Shown here: positions 46,070 to 57,854 of the stretch, one piece after another
Layout of the letters: each line of letters begins with the position of its first letter
Numbering within the stretch: position 1 is the first letter of the stretch
Source: Rusavskia elegans
Lineage: Eukaryota; Ascomycota; Lecanoromycetes; Teloschistales; Teloschistaceae
Length of the DNA: 64,000 nt
Direction of reading: 5' to 3'
Assembly: GCA_011316305.1 (NCBI GenBank)
Contig: SAUG01000098.1
Location: 62,001 to 126,000 of the forward strand
The notes under the pieces: generated by a model
What the model saw: the letters and a program-made list of their open reading frames with translations, nothing else
The model's database searches: none
What the model was told of the DNA's origin: nothing
Position numbers and translations under genes: made by a program

Positions 46070-46757
46070 TATAGAATAAGGAGTGGTTATCAACTCTACA
46101 AACTTGGAGTAGGTTCCGCAGATGTGAAGAGATAGCAGTCAAACAGAGCAAGAGGGCCTATACTTATACGTTCGGATCAGCTAAGCTTACTGTTACTCCG
46201 TGCAGTGTACTTGACAGCCGTAAGGAGGAATATGCAGGTCTTACTCGATACGAGATAGAATGAGGTAGGCGTAACAAATTCATTCGTATCAGATTTCTTC
46301 ATCTAGACGTTTATAGGGTGAGGCTGCTCTTGGTACAACAAGCTTCCGAGCAAAGATCGACGGTGATTTGAGTAGTCCTGATACTAAGGAAAGTCAGACG
46401 CCTCGCTCCTGGCTAAGTACGTAACAAGCGAGGTGTGGCAGGATAAAACATGGACACTGTGGGGAAACTGGTGCTCTCAAGACGAAATAGCTGACGAGCA
46501 CGTGGCAGGCTCTACTCGTAGGTCGCTAATGGTCTTTATTTAAGCTACCGAGAGGCGAACCACAAAGTTTGATGTGGCCAATCAGATGATCAGGATTCGA
46601 GTATACCAGTATAAGTTTTAGCGACGGGCGCTATTGGCACCGGAATTCTTTTGTCCAAAAGGGATAGGGGGTTGGGGTCTCCCTTGGCGAGCGAATTGCA
46701 CTACATTAGGGTTGGCTCTGACTCTGCACGCAACCCCCACATAGTGTAGTCCCAGGA
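46070..46757. other. Intergenic, no gene recognised
   Basis: Promoter side of the Cys-rich secreted gene. Short frames only. Confidence 0.4.
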
Positions 46758-47186
46758 GTGATTCCAATTCTCGCAAAGGCGTCAGTTGTGCTTGTATGTT
46801 GTATGACCGCCTGTTCATACCTGCGCAAAATCGGACTTGGGTCGTCTGGTGGGCCATGTGATTTGTCTTCTATTGCAAACCTGCTTTACACCATCGCTCT
46901 TATCCTGACGATGGCGATTGATTATCGTATTGGAAAAAATGAAACGGTGGTCAAAGGAGAACTGTGCCTGAAACAATCCACATTTGTACTCTCCGCCACT
47001 GCGATCAATATAGTGTGGGATTTGATATTCTTGATCACCCCTATCAACGCTATATGGGCCCTACAGATGGCAAGGAGCGGAAGATTCGCCTTTCGGCCGT
47101 CCTTGCGTTCGAAGGATGCAAGTCCTTCCACTACGAGCGTCTGGCCTTGGAAAGCTTGGGGCTTGCCTGTACAAAGTCGACGGAAT
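46758..47186 (+). pseudogene. Truncated rhodopsin-domain membrane protein remnant
   Basis: The plus strand encodes the middle of a rhodopsin-domain protein: LLYTIALILTM, then CLKQSTFVLSATAINIVWDL and IFLITPINAIWALQM; the expected next block (KERKIRLSAVLAFEG) is in another frame near 47,075-47,110. N-terminal helices, start and C-terminus are missing. The remnant runs into the 3' end of the convergent methyltransferase gene. It is a different, more decayed relative of the gene at 31,167-32,682. Confidence 0.6.
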
Positions 47187-48152
47187 TCATTTGGTTGCCA
47201 CAATCAGGAATACCTCTATATCAAAGTCTTTTGCGCCGCCATATCGTTCCCGGACAATCTTCTCGAACATGGGTCGCATGGTACCTTCCATGCCCTTGTC
47301 CCACCATGGTTGATACCCTCGCATGTTTTCTGGGTTCTTCGCTTCGAAATAATATTCGAAAAACTCTTCCGGACTCTGGAAGTCCCAGCGCGGACGGATG
47401 CTTTGTAGCTTCACGTCCTTGAAACCTACATCCGCCACATAGCGCTGAAGCTTGTCCTTATCGGCCCAGTCTGGTGTCCATGTATGTGGATACACGTAAT
47501 CGGGCTCGAAATGCCTGGCGGTTTCTTCCCAGGGCGCGTCGAAGCCGATTTCGCCCCACATGCAGAGACCCAGGATCCCGTTTGGTTTGGTGACGCGATA
47601 CATCTCCTTTAGTGCAGTCCGCGGCTCCGAGGCGAACTGGATCATGAATGTGCTCAGAGAATGGGTAAAGGTGTCATTGGCGATGGAATGGAGGTCAGTG
47701 GCGTCGAGGACTTTATACTGAACCTGCGGGAGCTGCTTCTTTTCAATTTGCTCCAGCATGCCGGGTGAAAGGTCGATGGCTAGGATGGGCAGGTGTGGGA
47801 AGCGAGATCGGAGGGAGGTGGTCACGACGCCGCTGCCGACACCGTTGTCCAGGGCGAGAGCATTGGAATGAGACAAGGGAGAAAGGTCGTTCACCCAGGA
47901 TATCAGCGCTTCTGCGGAAGGACGTGTCACATACTCGGCCCTGGCGGCGTAAACGGAGGACGCGGCGCCCCAAGGATCAAGGTTTGGTGACTCGGCCATG
48001 AGACCGGCAGCTGTTGATATGGTCAGTCCCAAAGAAGGGACCGAATGGATGTCGGGCGAGTTTTTGAAGGTTGCGGATCGATGGAGGGTTGACAGTTGAA
48101 TGTAGGTGTCAGTGACACCGACGTCACCAGGTGTTGTGTGCGACACAGTCAT
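47187..48152 (-). CDS. SAM-dependent class I methyltransferase
   Basis: A 321-residue, intron-free frame with a Rossmann methyltransferase core. Motif I is ALDNGVGSGVVT (glycine loop binding S-adenosylmethionine), motif II ILAIDLSPGMLEQ, and motif III/post-I YKVLDATDLHSIANDTF; the LSTFMIQF-and-PNGILGLCMWG stretch corresponds to motifs IV-V. This subfamily is common in fungal secondary metabolism but the substrate cannot be told. The start may instead be the internal ATG at 47,999 (MAESPNLDPWGAAS), since the upstream 50 residues are low in family features and a CAG acceptor precedes it. It sits among decayed oxidoreductases. Confidence 0.8.
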   Translation of the reverse strand: MTVSHTTPGDVGVTDTYIQLSTLHRSATFKNSPDIHSVPSLGLTISTAAGLMAESPNLDPWGAASSVYAARAEYVTRPSAEALISWVNDLSPLSHSNALALDNGVGSGVVTTSLRSRFPHLPILAIDLSPGMLEQIEKKQLPQVQYKVLDATDLHSIANDTFTHSLSTFMIQFASEPRTALKEMYRVTKPNGILGLCMWGEIGFDAPWEETARHFEPDYVYPHTWTPDWADKDKLQRYVADVGFKDVKLQSIRPRWDFQSPEEFFEYYFEAKNPENMRGYQPWWDKGMEGTMRPMFEKIVRERYGGAKDFDIEVFLIVATK

Positions 48153-49183
48153 CGGTCACTGCGTGCTCCACCATACTTTATGAAGAGCATCCGACGACGG
48201 AAATATAATCCCTCCAATCATGACCGTTGCCGGACAATGCATTAGACTGACAGCCACCATGCAGCCTAAGGTACCTGAGGGTCGCTGCGGAATGATATTC
48301 CGGTGTATGTTTTATAACCTATAAGATGCGAAGTACTCTGTCTGACGCACCATGACCAGTACCCATAGGTCTCGAGCTCTCATGGAGTGTTGAATTTGGA
48401 ATAAACTATGTTCGGTCGGAGATCCTACGATAGCTATGTCCAACCACCTGGGAAGCATGGATGACGGAGCAGATTTCGGACATCTTGGCAGGTGTATAAA
48501 GGGTCCTGTATAGTCTGTATATGTGGATGTCGGGTGGTTAGTGCTTGTCACTGATTTATGGGCTATGCCGAGACGCGATTCGGGTGCGTGAGATCTATAG
48601 TTTTCCTTATGGATGACTATTGTCAGATCAGATGACCTGCTCCTCGCTACGTTGTTAGATGAAGCGTGGACGATCTTAATTAGAAGATCAGTGAAGAAGT
48701 CTTGAGTCGACGGGTTTGTGTTCATGGATAAGGATCTATCCCTTCGCCTGCTAAGGTCTCCGACTCAGGGGCTCGCGACAAGTAGACGAACCCGGACAGC
48801 CAGCCTATCATCTCATGTATTGGTAGGGTGTCCGATTTGGCTGGCAGTCAAGCTATCGGATGCCCAATCCGCCAAGTCGAAGTGTCCGAATGCTCAGCGC
48901 CAGCAGGGATTATAGAGCAGAATGTAGCTCCACCGCGTCCCTCAGTAGCAGCGGAAGGGATAGCTCTGAAGCCAGCAGCAAGGCTTCTTGTTCTGAAGAG
49001 AGTATTACCCACGCTCGTCTTGTTAACCCGACACAGTGTTGCACCTCTCGATTCAACGATCCAACGATCAACAGCAAGGGCATGGAAGTACTTTCATTAT
49101 TGTTGCCATTGTTATTCCACAACAGGCTATCATCTAGATGCTCGAAGCACAGAACACCACATTGAACTCACATCGTCTACCTC
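48153..49183. other. Intergenic with repeat fragments
   Basis: Contains the repeat fragment at 48,839-48,864 and, 100 bp upstream, a stretch (about 48,735-48,772) resembling 43,670-43,705. No gene recognised. Confidence 0.4.
48839..48864 (-). repeat. Dispersed 26-bp repeat fragment, copy E
   Basis: On the minus strand reads GGCATCCGATAGCTTGACT then GCCAGCC. Similarity to copy C at 62,744 extends about 18 bp further on one side (TTCGACTTGGCGGA). Confidence 0.55.
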
Positions 49184-51239
49184 TCAGCCTTTGAGTATGT
49201 CATCCGCAATCTTCTCAGCCAGTGCGTCTGCCATGATATTAGAATCGATAGCCAAATATCACATGGAAATACTTACAAACAGTTGCCTGGGGTTGACCAG
49301 GGGGGAGCAAAGGAAACGCACTGTTATCTGCCACCCCAAGGCCCTGCACACCAATGACTCGGGCTATAACAGATGATATTAGTCGCGATCTCTTACGTAC
49401 CTCGAGAATCCACCACCGCCATAGGGTCGCTCGACTTCCCCTTCCGATTCGTCCCGGCGGCATGGTGGATTTTCGACGAGCTCGACATTATGTATTGCAG
49501 GATCTGTTCATCGGTTTGGACTGCATCCCCCGGATAGGCCTTGGGACCAACCAAGAGCGGCTGTACAGCGCTGGCTTGGAAGATCTCTCTGGCACGCTTG
49601 AAAGCAGCTATCGCGACCTCACAATCTCGAGGATCACTGAGCCAGTTGGATTCACGATAGGATGGATGTTGGTGTCGCCGGAAGAGATGGAAACATTACC
49701 ACGGGAAAACGGCGCTATGGTGCCGATGATTTTGGAAGTGTAATTATTGGGGTCAGGTGCACGGGTCAGGAAATCGTTTACTCGGCCAGTGTAGGCATCA
49801 AGTGAAACTATCTCGACATCTGGCTAACCCTGCCCGAAGGTTGCATCGTAGTCCTGCTCTCGTCTGATTCGCAGGGCCCCCTGCGGGAGCTTCTCGAATG
49901 CTATAATTTTCTAATAGCTTCCACGTCTTTGTCTGTAAATTGGCGCTCAAAGGTGTGGTTCTTACCAAGGAGGTCACTCCCAACATTCGTCAACATGCCC
50001 ATTTGTTCTGTTATATACTCCTGCGTGGCTACCGCAGCAAATCTTGGATCTCCAAGAGCGCTGTGTGTTGCTTGTTGACTTCATGCGATGGTCCGAAGAA
50101 GATGTGATCCCACATGTTCTGGCCTACACCAGGGCGGTCGGCCAATACTTCGACATCGTTGTCCTTCAGGGTGGATGCTGGCCCAATCCCAGACAACATC
50201 AGCATCTGGGGGGAGCGGAACGCGCCGGCCGAAAGAATGACTTCTTTCGTAGTGTTAATAGTGCAGGTAATATTGCCGCTGCCAATGCCACCAGTGTCTA
50301 CTGTAACACCGACGGCACGTTTGTTTCCATCTGACAGTACATTCATGGCCATAGTGTTTTGATATGTGCCTAGATTGCCGTCCAATTGCAGGGCTTCCCG
50401 CAGGAAGGCTGATTGTGAAGTACTGTGGATTGAGTTGTAGGATTAATGGTATAAGTTAACCACGTCCACCCCAGTAGATTGCCATTGGACATCCCTGGTA
50501 GCTCCTTGAGGCCTATCGCTTCAAAACATCGAGACAAAAGAGCTGCTGCAGGGCTTGCGAAGTTCGAATAAGAGACCTGTAATGGTCCACCTGAAGTGCT
50601 GAACGCACCAAGATCGAATTTTGGTAGCGCATCGGCTGCCCTGACTTATTGGTTGGGTTCGGTAAACTTGACACTCTTCTGGAAGAATGGTAGGAAATTC
50701 GCGAAAGTGAAGCTTGGATCTCCAACCGCGTCTGCCCATTTGTGGTACGATCCTATGGATCCACGCTGATACCACATAAAATTGCCGGTACTGCTTCCGC
50801 CGAGCGCTCTCCCATGGGGATAATAAATCGAGACTCCGTCGAAGCCTGCCTGGGGCGTCGTCTTTTGTCTCCAATCTATAAGTGGATTGTACATGGCTGG
50901 GTCTTCGCCTAGGTAGGACGATGCATCGGTAGGGACTTGGGTGGAATTTTCGTTATCAAGCTCGTACAAGCCACCAGCTTCGATGTCGGCGACTGAATGG
51001 ATTTCCTCTAGGCGGCGGGCCATGGTTAATCCAGCCGTGCCACGTCCGATCACAACGTAGTCGAAGGACGCAGGTATACCTACCTGTCCAAATTGGGAGC
51101 CCAGCAAACCTTGAGCCTGTAGGGTCTCATCGAAGGGTCTGGAGGCTGCAGCGGATTCCACAAAGAAGGGAGCACTTGACGCTACCCCCAAGAGCCACGA
51201 GAATCCACGACTGAGAAGCATCATGACGGTAAAGAGCAC
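49184..51239 (-). pseudogene. Decayed GMC oxidoreductase (glucose-methanol-choline, aryl-alcohol oxidase type)
   Basis: The minus strand carries nearly a full secreted GMC flavoenzyme: signal-peptide-like start (MMLLSRGFSWLLGVASSAPF), the FAD-binding FDYVVIGRGTAGLTMARRL (GxGxxG with Arg for one Gly), YYPHGRALGGSSTGNFMWY, then AGAFRSPQMLMLSGIGP and GVGQNMWDH. The C-terminal catalytic region has IHHAAGTN, VIGVQGLGVADNSAFPLLPP and ALAEKIADDILKG. It is broken by an in-frame TAA after FTEPNQ (about 50,646), an indel near 50,410, a stop near 50,029 and at least one further frameshift before the last third. Two short introns near the C-terminus are still recognisable. Such enzymes oxidise aryl alcohols or secondary-metabolite precursors. 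Confidence 0.82.
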
Positions 51240-52881
51240 AACAGCCTAAGGAAGGTATTATCGACGGCAGTAGACGAACTTGTATATCAATGTTGACCAG
51301 CGGTCGGGTGATGCTTTGGATAGCTGAGAGATTTCCTTCAACTATGATCCCGCACCGGCCGAAATAGCTTTCATCGAATGTTGCGGAGGGGTCCATAAGC
51401 TGTTAAATCCACGGCTGATCGTGGCCGGACTGGAAGGCATAGTACGAAACTCGATCCAATCATACTCTGAAAGAATAGTCCCATACCAGTACTATGACAT
51501 GATAACATCATCTTTTGACAGTTGTTACAGCGTGCCGTGTCACAGTCAGCAAGCCAACCCACCTCGAGCATGGTCGTTGACCCATGCTATCCCTTTAGCT
51601 GCTAGATATGGTCTCCATGGAGCTATTCAGCCCCCAAAACCCCTGAATCGGAAACGCAGGCAGTTGGCCGGGGAGGGTGTTGCCTGCTTGGAGCAGGCGG
51701 AGGGTTTGTTTGGTATCGTTTCGGAGCTTTATAGCTTGCTCCAGGTGGTTTATAGGCGTCCTTCGCCAATCGGGAAAGCTGGCCTGGGAGCTTATAGCGA
51801 TAGACCCGACGCGATCTATCATCTGAAATTCCCTTAGGTGCCTTCGACGAGGATATAACACGTCGATAAGGTGTTTGGATAGCAGTATCTAGGTGCGTGC
51901 AATGGGTGAAAGTTTTGAAAGTGATTGCCGAGATTGCCAGGAGTGCCGCTTGGTGAATCACGTGACCTTGACGCCGCGGCTCGGGGTCAGTTGGCGCAGC
52001 TCGCGAGAGTCAAATTTCCACCTCTTCCAAAACACCATAGTTTGCCCAGCCTTTTGAATCCTGTCAATATGGATCCATACCCGGAATCATTTTCATCGTG
52101 CTTGCTGATCTGCATGTTCACTCTTACGTGTGAAAAGAAGTGTGACCCCTCTGGACACGATTATGAAAGATACCAGCTCTGGAACAGATATTGTTTACAC
52201 TCAGACAATAACTGGGATTCATGCAAGACAGGGGATGCTCTTGGATGGTAGATAGAAGGGTTGATATTAAATCCAGAGATCATGAGAGTTCAGCAGGACG
52301 TAGCCGTGCAGCGTGGCCCTACTTCAATTCACGGCCATTAGCCCCTTGAAAAGAGATTCATTGAGGATCCGAGCCTGTAGCCCTAGAATCACTGGTATCA
52401 TATACTGGTAAGTGGTAAGCACGACGCCTTTCAACTTGAAGATTAACTCTGTTGGTGCAGAGACAGGAGATTTGTGTGGAAGCTTCCCCGATATAATTAC
52501 ATTCGTGTGTGGTCGTTGAGTAAGTTGTCGACTTCCACGGTGATGACGGGTACTATATTGCTTCCCGAACCATGTTGCAACCTCCTAGCTCATGGGATTG
52601 CCACATCTTCGAGCATTATTCGTTCGCTCGCATGAGGGTTTCAAGCTGGATCTCTGTTTCTATGAGCATCTTTGCAAACCCAGGAGCTCGATTGAGAGGA
52701 TTCATCCCAGGGCCCCATGATCCTCATCCATAGCCCCAATACTACCCAGAGCGGGCTCTGACCTAAACAAATCTTCAAGTTCCTTGGGCATATAGTTGAC
52801 GAGGCACCGAACGTTCCCCAAAGATTTCAAATGCTAATGAACATACCACCCCCAAGCACCAGCTCACTCCTAACCCCATCA
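51240..52881. other. Intergenic, no gene recognised
   Basis: About 1.6 kb with short frames only. No inverted repeats or known domains seen. Confidence 0.4.
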
Positions 52882-53619
52882 TTACCTCTCGCGACCAAAG
52901 ATCTCTGTCAAATTAATCGAGCTTCCGGCACCACCAATATATATCACCCCCTTCTCCCTATCCCCCACATACCTTTCTCCCCCAAGCTCAACAACATCTG
53001 GAAAAACTGACCTCGGAGGCGGTCTCGCATACACATTCCCCTTCTCCGCCAACCGAAGATCACTCCTCACCCTCCTCCTGCCCCCAAACCCGCTTCCCGC
53101 CCCACCACCCGTAAGCGCCCCTTTCGCCGCCTCATTAACAAACCACTCCCCACTCCCCCACGCCAGCCCCAACAACCCCTCCACCGCCATCCAAGCCTTC
53201 GCCTTCCCATCCGGCGGCAAAGCCCTCGGCAGCGTAATATACGACGCCCCATGTATACTAGGCGAATCATATAATCTCCCCTCTTGCCACCGATGCCAGC
53301 GCCAGTCTCCTGGCCCCGTTCTAGAATCTACCACTCGTCCCGAGCATTCCGCGTAGATTTGCCAGTCGGTCCTACGGCGACTTTGCCATAAGGCTGCGAC
53401 GTCGAAGATTGTGAGGTGTTGGATGTGGACGTCATCGGCGCCGGTGCCGCGGGGTGCGAGGCAGCAGATTCCGGGCGCGATGTTGGTGCATTTGGTGACG
53501 ATGTTGCCGTGGCCGTAGGGGGGGAGAAGGTTTACTTCGTGGGTTAGTTCGATGTCGACGGAGATTGAGAGCTGGATGAGGTTTAGACATATGAGGAAGA
53601 ATGAGAAGGGTTGGTACAT
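52882..53619 (-). CDS. Secreted protein of unknown function
   Basis: A 245-residue intron-free protein with a signal peptide (MYQPFSFFLICLNLIQLSIS). The start of the mature chain, EVNLLPPYGHGNIVTKCTNI-then-APGICC, recalls unnamed secreted ascomycete proteins with a LLP.YG...T.C..I.PG.CC block. A Gly-rich, basic stretch (ALTGGGAGSGFGGRRR) precedes the C-terminal VYIGG-like repeats (VIYIGGAGSSINLTEIF). Codon use is GC-rich and the frame is clean. No catalytic motif. Could be an effector or wall protein. Confidence 0.7.
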   Translation of the reverse strand: MYQPFSFFLICLNLIQLSISVDIELTHEVNLLPPYGHGNIVTKCTNIAPGICCLAPRGTGADDVHIQHLTIFDVAALWQSRRRTDWQIYAECSGRVVDSRTGPGDWRWHRWQEGRLYDSPSIHGASYITLPRALPPDGKAKAWMAVEGLLGLAWGSGEWFVNEAAKGALTGGGAGSGFGGRRRVRSDLRLAEKGNVYARPPPRSVFPDVVELGGERYVGDREKGVIYIGGAGSSINLTEIFGRER

Positions 53620-54280
53620 GGCTGTTGGTCGGCATCAATTGTATGACCTACAAAGATTGAGAGGAGAATTGAAGGGTTATTTGATGGGGTTGGTGATGGT
53701 GAGGCTGACGTTTGATAATGATGGACATAAGCGAACGATGCTATTGGTGTCGTGGGGTGTCGCGTGTACCTTGCGCAATACGGCCCACGTTGCGCAGCCG
53801 CGGAGGATTTCTCATGCGGGCCATATGGATATTGGACCGGACGAGGACGATATCCGACGAGAAATGAGCGGAAGATGTCAGCAGAGTAAGCGGTGGGAAT
53901 CTCCTTGCTCTTCCATGATGTACTATGATGACTTCGTCCTGACTAGGAGATCGAGTGGTTCTACGAGAACCTTTATGGAGAGCGTTACCATAGTTCGTGG
54001 TTTCCCAAGGGGAAAGGGCATGAGCCGAGGAACAAATTTCATTGCACATTGCTGGGCTCCGCGTGCAAGAGTGTAGTATAGAAATCCAATGAAAAAGGAA
54101 CAGTTAAGCATCATTAGGCGAGGCAACAAGGCAGAAAATCCACAATTAGCTGCATATGTTGTATCCGAGACAGCGCCGAAACATAAGGTGGGCCCAGGCA
54201 GACCAGTATGTGCGATCGAAGCCGTATCCTCGAGATAACCGCGCAGTCGAGAGGGCGATTGCGAGCAAACCACCTAACGA
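53620..54280. other. Intergenic, no gene recognised
   Basis: Open frames on both strands overlap here without domain signal. Likely the promoter of the secreted gene and the 3' flank of the next gene. Confidence 0.4.
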
Positions 54281-54676
54281 TCAATTCTGTCGTCCGTTGG
54301 CCGCCGACGCTGTAGTACCTCCTTCTTCAGTCATAGCCATGGTATCTTCCAGCACGCACAGATCCCTCTCCAGCATCTCGGCCCAGTTCTGTACGTCACC
54401 AGTCTCTTTCACGCCTCTTGCGCCGTCATCCAAGAGCTTCTGCCACTTGTCGCTCTCTTTGCCAAGGTTCTTGGTCTCCTTTAGAAGTTCCTGCTCCTGC
54501 TTGTCGATGGCGGCTGCGTTGGCATGAAGGTCGCCGGCGCGGGCTTGAAGGTCTGACTGGACGGTGGATGTACCGGCGCTGAGAAGCGATGCGGTGAAGG
54601 CGGTGCGTGCTTCGTCGACTTGTTGCGGGGATGGTGCTGCGGGTGAGGGTTGGATTGGCAGGGCGGAAGCGGACAT
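54281..54676 (-). CDS. BLOC-1 subunit 1 / GCN5L1-like protein
   Basis: A 131-residue coiled-coil protein. The segment from LQARAGDLHANAAAIDKQEQ through KESDKWQKLLDDGARGVKET to GDVQNWAEMLERDLCVLEDT matches the GCN5L1/BLOS1 family, whose hallmark is K-E-[IT]-G-D-V-[EQ]-N-W-A. In animals BLOS1 belongs to the BLOC-1 and BORC complexes that position and sort endosome-lysosome membranes; the yeast counterpart (Bls1) is in an endosomal BLOC-1. The start at 54,676 (MSASALPIQ) is preferred; an ATG at 54,712 would add 12 residues. The N-terminal 35 residues are Pro/Ala-rich. Alone among its neighbours it is a conserved cellular gene. Confidence 0.82.
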   Translation of the reverse strand: MSASALPIQPSPAAPSPQQVDEARTAFTASLLSAGTSTVQSDLQARAGDLHANAAAIDKQEQELLKETKNLGKESDKWQKLLDDGARGVKETGDVQNWAEMLERDLCVLEDTMAMTEEGGTTASAANGRQN

Positions 54677-54712
54677 GGTGTTGGTCGAGTCAGGTTTCTG
54701 TTCGAAGGTCAA

Positions 54713-55439
54713 TGTTTTGGAGCATTCATGTCAATGCCATCAACTGACAGCGAACTTTGTGATGGTACCAGCCTTCACGCAGTAATCTGACTGTTTATAT
54801 GGCTGTCGAGGCTGTCAAGGCTGTGTCTCGGTGTGGATGGAGGGTACGATGACACCACCCCTCAGCGAGCCGTTCCTGACCACTTTAAGCCTTCTGCGCC
54901 GTGCCCCAGCCCCGTCTGCTGTGCATGTTAGTGTATGCCGCTCTCGACGATGATTGGCGCGTGTTGCGATGTCTCTGCATTGCTCCTGCATCGCGTGAGA
55001 ACCTTGGGTAGCGTACGACGTATCACGATGTCAAGATTGCCAACGTAACGGAACTATGGTAGTAGGTAGGAGGTACTCACGCAAAATAATGAACAGAACG
55101 AGGAAATAGGTACCTTAGGTAAGCAATCTGTGCTTAGCTAGCTTGGATGTTGCTATATCATCAAAGACTTGGCAGCTTACTGCACGTTGTCATTATTAGT
55201 GAGAAGGCACGGGATAGCTCCACACCACGCGCTGAACAAAATCCACACCATACGCGTGAAACGTCCCTAGTGTCTCGCGTCCTACACCCTACCTTTGGCT
55301 TCCTGCCACTGTAATTATACTACTTCCGCCTATAACTTCGGCTTCTTCGTAAGAGTTTCCTGAGATTCTCTATAATATCGCCGTATCGGTCTAAAGCTGA
55401 CTTATCTGGTCAATTTAGTCGAATACAAAGCAGATATGG
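54713..55439. other. Intergenic, no gene recognised
   Basis: Promoter side of the BLOC-1 gene. No gene, tRNA or repeat seen. Confidence 0.4.
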
Positions 55440-55780
55440 AGGAGAGGGGGGGGGGGGGTATATTATACAGTGCGAAGTCAAAAATACGGAGTTCTTATAG
55501 GGCTAGCCCTATCTAGAAAGTATCCCTACTAACTTTTAATAGTAAGATATTCTTCGAGGTAAACGACGTTAAAAGATTATTATATACCCGATTCTGGTTA
55601 CGTATATTAGGTCTTTTTAATACTGATAGTATAGAAATATACGTAGAATATATAAAAGTTTTAGCTTTAAAACCTGTATCGTTGATTTTTAGTATATAGT
55701 TAAAGAAGATATATAAAAAATAAAGATCTCGATAAGGTTATTTATAATATACGGGACTAGCCCTAACCCTAAAGTATGGT
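55440..55780. mobile_element. AT-rich RIP-like repeat remnant
   Basis: Bounded on the left by a run of 12-13 G and on the right by normal DNA. Inside, CpA/TpG are depleted as in the large transposon. It contains a perfect 12-bp palindrome AGGGCTAGCCCT near the left and a related ACTAGCCCTAACCCTAA near the right. Probably a small decayed transposon; type unknown. Confidence 0.45.
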
Positions 55781-56389
55781 ATGGATTTTGTTCAGCGCGT
55801 GGTGTGGAGCTATCCCGTGCCTAGTGAGAAATGGCAGACCAGGATGGCATGCCTTTTTCATCCGGCAAATTTCACAGGCGAAATAAGCCAAGGCATAGCC
55901 AACCGTCTTCTGTCCCTCCTACAGATCGCTCCACAAATTGTGACTCATTGCTATTGGCGTGGTGGTGCAAGGTGCCGAACATATTACACGACTAATAAGA
56001 CAGAATGTTGGGGGACTTTTCTCAGAGGAAAAGATCGAAAAGCATGAGGGAGCGAAATCGAATAAGGCTCCGCTCTTTCGGTCGAATGGAGGGTGGTGTA
56101 GCTTGCATGCTCTTGCCATGCAGATTGTGGATCGGGAAAAGGCTGGCACTTAATCACCAATGCATGAAGATTGCTTGATTGCCTAGTTTTCCTTCTGCAT
56201 TTAGGCTGCCGCAAGAGTGTGGCAGAGTGTTCGGTGGTGAAGGGTGGTGAGTGTTGTACAGCATGTCGCGTCTCTAAATTCCTTTACTAAACTTCTCTTT
56301 CGGTATCTGATCCAGTGTCTTGCCGAGCTCAATATCCGTTCAGGGACTGACAAAGGGATCATAGGAGCAGCAGAAAACAGTAAAACAAG
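55781..56389. other. Intergenic, no gene recognised
   Basis: Several overlapping short frames on both strands, none with domain signal. Confidence 0.35.
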
Positions 56390-57235
56390 GAGTCTATTCC
56401 TTTGGATCTGTCGAACGACATTCCGGATCTTCAAAAAAAAGTTTTTCCGGTCACGGGAGGTGAGTTTGGGACTTTCGAATTTATTGTGATCGATCTTGAG
56501 TAACGCCGTTGACTAAGGCACCTATTTGCATTCAGGAACATCAGGACTGGGAAAGGAAGCCATCTCAGCCCTCTCACGGAGAGAGCCATCGCATATCTGT
56601 TTCACTGGTCGAAACACAAAAGCCGCGGCTGACGTCGTCACGTAAGCCAAGAACGTTACGAGCCCTCCTATCAATATCAGATTTCTGGACTACTACCATA
56701 CGTCTCTTGCGTCTGTCCAAAAGGGCATGAGGAAGCTCATCTCCGAGTCCCAGCGGCTCGATGTCCTCTTCTGCAATGCCGGAGTTATGGAACAGATCCA
56801 AGTCTGACAGAAAATGGGTATGAACAGCAATTCGGAATCAATCAGATGGCACATGCCCTGATGATCGAAATGCTTCTTCCTACAGAGTACCGCTCAAAAG
56901 ACCGCCGATTTCCGGATAGTCTTTCAGTCATCCGTTGGCTTCCGGTGGACACCGTCCGGAGGCATTCGCTTTGAGGAGCTGAGAACTACGCAGGACTATT
57001 GGTTCGTGGGGCGGTGGGTTCGATACGGGCAAAGCAAACTTACCAATGTCATCTATGCATCGGGACTGGCTCGACGCTATCCCAATATTACCGCGATCTC
57101 CGCCGATCCTAGGATCATTTTCACGGATATTTGGAGTGTCCAGTGGAGACTACTAAATCGAGTCTTTGTCTACGTTGCAACTCTGGGTCAGGCCATCTCG
57201 GTGCACGACGGAGCACTCCATGCTGGGCTATGACC
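56390..57235 (+). pseudogene. Decayed short-chain dehydrogenase/reductase 1
   Basis: Joining across a 76-nt intron (56,460-56,535) gives DIPDLQKKVFPVTG-GTSGLGKEAISALS, the NAD(P)-binding T-G-x-x-x-G-x-G of an SDR, followed by HICFTGRN. Later blocks are in other frames: RLDVLFCNAGVM (the N-A-G motif), then VRYGQSKLTNVIYASGLARR (the Y-x-x-x-K active site). There is an in-frame stop upstream in place of a start, at least one frameshift after the first block and a stop after EQIQV. The order and spacing are those of a light-induced-alcohol-dehydrogenase type SDR. Confidence 0.72.
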
Positions 57236-57854
57236 ACGTCGAAAGCGAGTCTTTCGAATGGGGCCTTCTACGAGAAGATGGAGTGATAGGTTCCCCTTGA
57301 AAGGACTCCTGAGACAAGAATCTGGGCGAAAAGCTCTGGGCCTGGACAGAACACGAGCTTGAGAAGTATGGGAAATGTTCGGGAGAGATTTGAATGATAT
57401 CGTTCGGGCATGATCGGGCAAGTGGATCGGTATCTCATCAGCTTCGAAGTCATCGCAAGGTGGTCCGACGTACACTGTTCTCAAAACTCTGGGTGAGCTC
57501 TGGATACTCGATATCATTCGCATCATCCCACGGAGCGCCAAGCTTGGCCTTTTCAAGATCAACACCCTGGCAAATTGCAAGGGTCAACTGGTCAGTATAT
57601 AGTCTTGATATCCACCCATTATCTAGGCCAAGGTACCCAGTCTGCGCACTTTGTCGTTTGTATTTTCAGATCACGCCGGCCATGAGAGGGAACACTCCGA
57701 CGGGACGAACTAGCAATGCACTGCTTCCGTGTCAAAACAAGCAACTCTCCGACGTTTCAGCCTTTAGAATCGGAGTGCTTTGATGCCATTCCATCGTTTG
57801 AATTTTCCACAGATCTAGACCGCTGGTTATGGCATCCATTTCAATATCAGAGCG

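Noticed and set aside
53552..54076. 174-codon plus-strand frame opposite the secreted gene promoter
   Set aside because: No domain and partly antisense to a better-supported gene.
55755..55778. CCCTAACCCTAA-like telomeric repeat
   Set aside because: Only two units inside a RIP-like patch; not evidence of a telomere.
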